Source: Mycobacterium terramassiliense
Lineage (GTDB): Bacteria > Actinomycetota > Actinomycetes > Mycobacteriales > Mycobacteriaceae
Direction: 5' to 3'
DNA length: 64,000 nt
Assembly: GCF_900157385.1 (NCBI RefSeq)
Contig: NZ_LT717701.1
Location: 310,001 to 374,000 of the forward strand
Translations under genes and position numbers: made by a program
Notes under the pieces: generated by a model
What the model saw: the letters and a program-made list of their open reading frames with translations, nothing else
Database searches by the model: none
Told to the model about the DNA's origin: nothing
Shown here: one piece after another, positions 61,764 through 64,000 of the stretch
How the letters are laid out: the number at the start of each line of letters is the position of its first letter
Position numbering within the stretch: the first letter of the stretch is position 1

Positions 61764-63146
61764 ATGACGTTCGACCTGACACCCACGGCGGCACAACACG
61801 ACCTGGCCCGGCGCACGCACGAGTTCGCCGAAGAAGTGATCCGCCCCGTGGCGCTCCATTACGACCAGCGCCAGGAATTTCCCTGGCCGGTGCTGGAGGA
61901 GGCCGCCCAGCGCGGCTTCTACAGTCCGCTGTTCTACCGCGACCTGATTGGCGACCCGACCGGAATTTCGCTACCCATGTTCATGGAGGAGCTCTTCTGG
62001 GGCTGCGCGGGAATCGGATTGGCGATCGTCATGCCCGCGCTGGCGCTGTCGGCGATCGGCCAGGCAGCCTCGCCCGAGCAAATGCTCGAGTGGGCGCCCG
62101 AATGTTTCGGAACCCCAGGCGATATCAAGCTCGCCGCCCTGGCGATCTCCGAGCCCGAGGGCGGCAGCGACGTCCGGAATCTGCGCACTCGCGCGCGTCG
62201 CGACGGTGACGACTGGATCATCGATGGCCACAAGATGTGGATCGGCATCGGCGGCATCGCCAATGTGCACGTGGTCAACGCGGTCGTCGACGAGGAGCTC
62301 GGGCACCGCGGTCAAGCTCTGTTCGTCGTGCCCGGCGGCACGCCGGGGCTGAAACTGGTCCGAAAACTCGACAAACTGGGTTGCCGAGCGTCTCACACCG
62401 CCGAATTGCTGTTCGAGGGGGTGCGCGTTCCGGGAGCCAATCTGCTTGGCGGCGAAGAGAAGCTCGAGCACAAGCTCGCCAAGGCCCGCGAGGTGGTGGC
62501 CGGTGGAAGGCGATCCGGCTCGGCCACGTTGGGCACCTTCGAGCAGACCCGCCCGATGGTCGCCGCGCAGGCGATCGGGATCGCCCGCGCCGCATTGGAG
62601 TACGCGACGTGGTACGCCACGGAACGAGAGGCCTTCGGGGGCCCGATCATCGACAACCAGGGCATCGCGTTCCCGCTGGCCGAGCTGGCCACCGAGATCG
62701 ACGCCGCGCGGCTCTTGACCTGGCGCGCCTCCTGGATGGCGGCCAACAACGTCCCGTTCGAGCGGGGCGAGGGCTCGATGTCGAAATTCGCCGCCAGCGA
62801 GGTCGCGGTGAAGGCGACCGAACGGGCCATCCAGACGATGGGCGGCTGGGGCTACATCACCGACCACCCGGTGGAGAAATGGTATCGGGATGCCAAGCTG
62901 TACACCATCTTTGAGGGCACCAGCGAGATTCAGCGAATGGTCATCTCCAACGCGCTGGGCGCCGCGGTGGGCACCCCGCCGCTGCACGTGGTGATCGAGC
63001 CGACCGGCGGCCCGCTGAACCGGATCTTCGGTCGCGGCACCCCGCTGCGATCCCGCGCCGCCGACGCCGCGCTGTCGATGCAGGACCGCGTCCCCGACCC
63101 GGTCATGCGGCTGGCGATGAAGGTGCTGCGGCCGCCAGGCCGCTGA
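61764..63146 (+). CDS. Acyl-CoA dehydrogenase
   Basis: 460 residues. Acyl-CoA dehydrogenase fold: GLAIVMPALALSAIGQAASP, LAALAISEPEGGSDVRNLRT (FAD/substrate region), DKLGCRASHTAELLFEGVRV and the C-terminal TIFEGTSEIQRMVISNALG with the usual catalytic-Glu-type position (YTIFEGTSE). Oxidises an acyl-CoA to the enoyl-CoA; the chain and tissue are not readable. An extra 70-residue tail follows the core. Confidence 0.9.
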   Translation: MTFDLTPTAAQHDLARRTHEFAEEVIRPVALHYDQRQEFPWPVLEEAAQRGFYSPLFYRDLIGDPTGISLPMFMEELFWGCAGIGLAIVMPALALSAIGQAASPEQMLEWAPECFGTPGDIKLAALAISEPEGGSDVRNLRTRARRDGDDWIIDGHKMWIGIGGIANVHVVNAVVDEELGHRGQALFVVPGGTPGLKLVRKLDKLGCRASHTAELLFEGVRVPGANLLGGEEKLEHKLAKAREVVAGGRRSGSATLGTFEQTRPMVAAQAIGIARAALEYATWYATEREAFGGPIIDNQGIAFPLAELATEIDAARLLTWRASWMAANNVPFERGEGSMSKFAASEVAVKATERAIQTMGGWGYITDHPVEKWYRDAKLYTIFEGTSEIQRMVISNALGAAVGTPPLHVVIEPTGGPLNRIFGRGTPLRSRAADAALSMQDRVPDPVMRLAMKVLRPPGR

Positions 63147-63175
63147 GGCTCCCCCCAGGCGTAGCGTCGGGCGGG

Positions 63176-64000
63176 TGAGCAACCTCGAGACCGCACCGGT
63201 CGAAGTCGCGTGCCGCGCGTCAGGCGCCGCCGGTGTCGAGGTGTTACATCCGCGCGAGGTTCCGCTGGGCGGACCGAGGGCGATCCCGGTACAACGCACG
63301 CTTCCGCAACGGCAACGATCGCTGGTCGGCGCCTGGTGCTTCATCGACCACTATGGCCTCGCCGGCGGCCCCGGCGGCGCGCGCATGGACGTCCCGCCTC
63401 ACCCACACACCGGATTGCAAACCGTGAGTTGGTTGTTCGGCGGGGCAGTGGAGCACCGCGACAGCGCCGGAGTCCATGCGTTGGTCCGGCCCGGCGAGCT
63501 GAACCTGATGACCGCGGGCGCGGGTATTTCTCACTCGGAGGTGTCGATCGGGTCGGACGCCGCGCTGCACGGGGTGCAGTTGTGGGTCGCGCTGCCCGAT
63601 TCCGACCGCGACACCGGCCGCAACTTCGCCCACTATGTGCCGCCGGCGACTCCGCTGCCGGGGGCGGTGGCGCGCGTGTTTCTCGGGGAGCTGGCGGGCA
63701 GCCGCTCGCCGGTGCGCACGTTCACGCCGCTGCTCGGCGCGCAGCTCGACGTGGAGCCGAACGCCGCGGTGGATATCGCGGTGGATCCGGCGTTCGAACA
63801 CGGCCTGCTCTGCGACGCGGGGCAGGTCGCGATGGGCGGGACTAACCTGGCGGTCGCGGACCTCGGCTACCAAGCACCGGGCAATCCGATTGTGCACTTG
63901 CGCAACCTCTGTGACCGGCCTGCGCGGGTGCTGGTGCTGGGCGGGACGCCGTTTGCGGAACAGTTGGTGATGTGGTGGAACTTCGTCGGGCGCAGTCACG
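63176..64000 (+). CDS. Pirin family protein, 5' part (cut by the window edge)
   Basis: 275 residues visible from GTG (MSNLETAPVEVACR), open to the window end, so the stop is outside. The cupin metal-binding motif is DVPPHPHTGLQTVSWLF with its His pair, and GISHSEVSIG holds a further His (plus the Glu of HSEV). The fold is a double cupin with iron or another metal. Some pirins are quercetinases; others act in transcription or stress. It is 29 bases from the dehydrogenase stop, so may be co-transcribed. Confidence 0.85.

Overview
The window is high-GC, GTG-rich actinobacterial DNA that reads as a Mycobacterium chromosome, most likely a slow-growing non-tuberculous species. The evidence is a cyclopropane mycolic acid synthase, a WS/DGAT acyltransferase, several F420/LLM-type oxidoreductases and whiB5. 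It also carries, in the reverse of the M. tuberculosis order, the run dnaB, rplI, rpsR, ssb, rpsF, a GT87 protein, ponA1, a DUF5318 protein, a DUF1707 protein, a PadR regulator, ino1, a hydrolase, an LLM enzyme, a GntR regulator, leuS, an mtc28-like gene, and then the Rv0029-to-Rv0022c block. Names are assigned by recognising families and gene order, not by database search.

Layout. 1-10 kb is accessory and metabolic: a mycolic acid methyltransferase and a triacylglycerol synthase; an RsbW-like kinase and a formate/nitrite-type channel, both behind SigF-like promoters; a nitroreductase, a diguanylate cyclase and a hydroxyacid dehydrogenase; then a tight operon of a predicted di-iron protein, a ferredoxin and a ferredoxin reductase. 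10-14.5 kb holds a frameshifted LLM gene, phenolic acid decarboxylase, a PAQR protein, a small acidic protein and a phospholipase D enzyme. 14.5-18.2 kb is a likely MarR-controlled set: two nearly identical 25-bp palindromes lie in front of an NAD(P)-binding gene and in front of a DoxX / membrane protein / multicopper oxidase operon, with the marR gene between them. 18-22.5 kb holds GtrA, a decayed GGDEF remnant, an emfourin-like two-domain protein, a fused hot-dog dehydratase and an atypical beta-lactamase-fold protein.

22.5-28 kb is the replication and ribosomal block. The dnaB gene encodes two inteins: one without a Cys1, splitting the P-loop, and a larger one with a LAGLIDADG-type endonuclease. 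Its upstream gap has DnaA-box-like sites. 28-35 kb is the cell-wall block (ponA1, GT87) and a PadR gene ahead of ino1. 36-40.7 kb is an accessory four-gene operon (LLM oxidoreductase, sulfotransferase, sugar isomerase-like, DUF1214) between ino1 and the Rv0045c-like hydrolase, followed by a short tandem repeat. 43-46 kb holds a polar amino-acid-type ABC transporter whose binding protein and permease are one polypeptide.

47-55 kb carries leuS, a frameshifted mtc28 homologue, membrane proteins, YqgE/AlgH, an MFS transporter and a mycothiol-dependent-fold protein. 55.5-61.7 kb is the conserved Rv0023-Rv0029-like minus-strand operon: XRE regulator, NlpC/P60 peptidase, two proteins sharing a domain, an EspC-like secreted protein, a DUF2694-like protein and a DUF5631-like protein. 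It is divergent from whiB5 across a promoter region with repeated TATACG motifs. The window ends with an acyl-CoA dehydrogenase and a pirin gene cut by the window edge. No rRNA, tRNA, CRISPR array, insertion sequence or prophage was seen.
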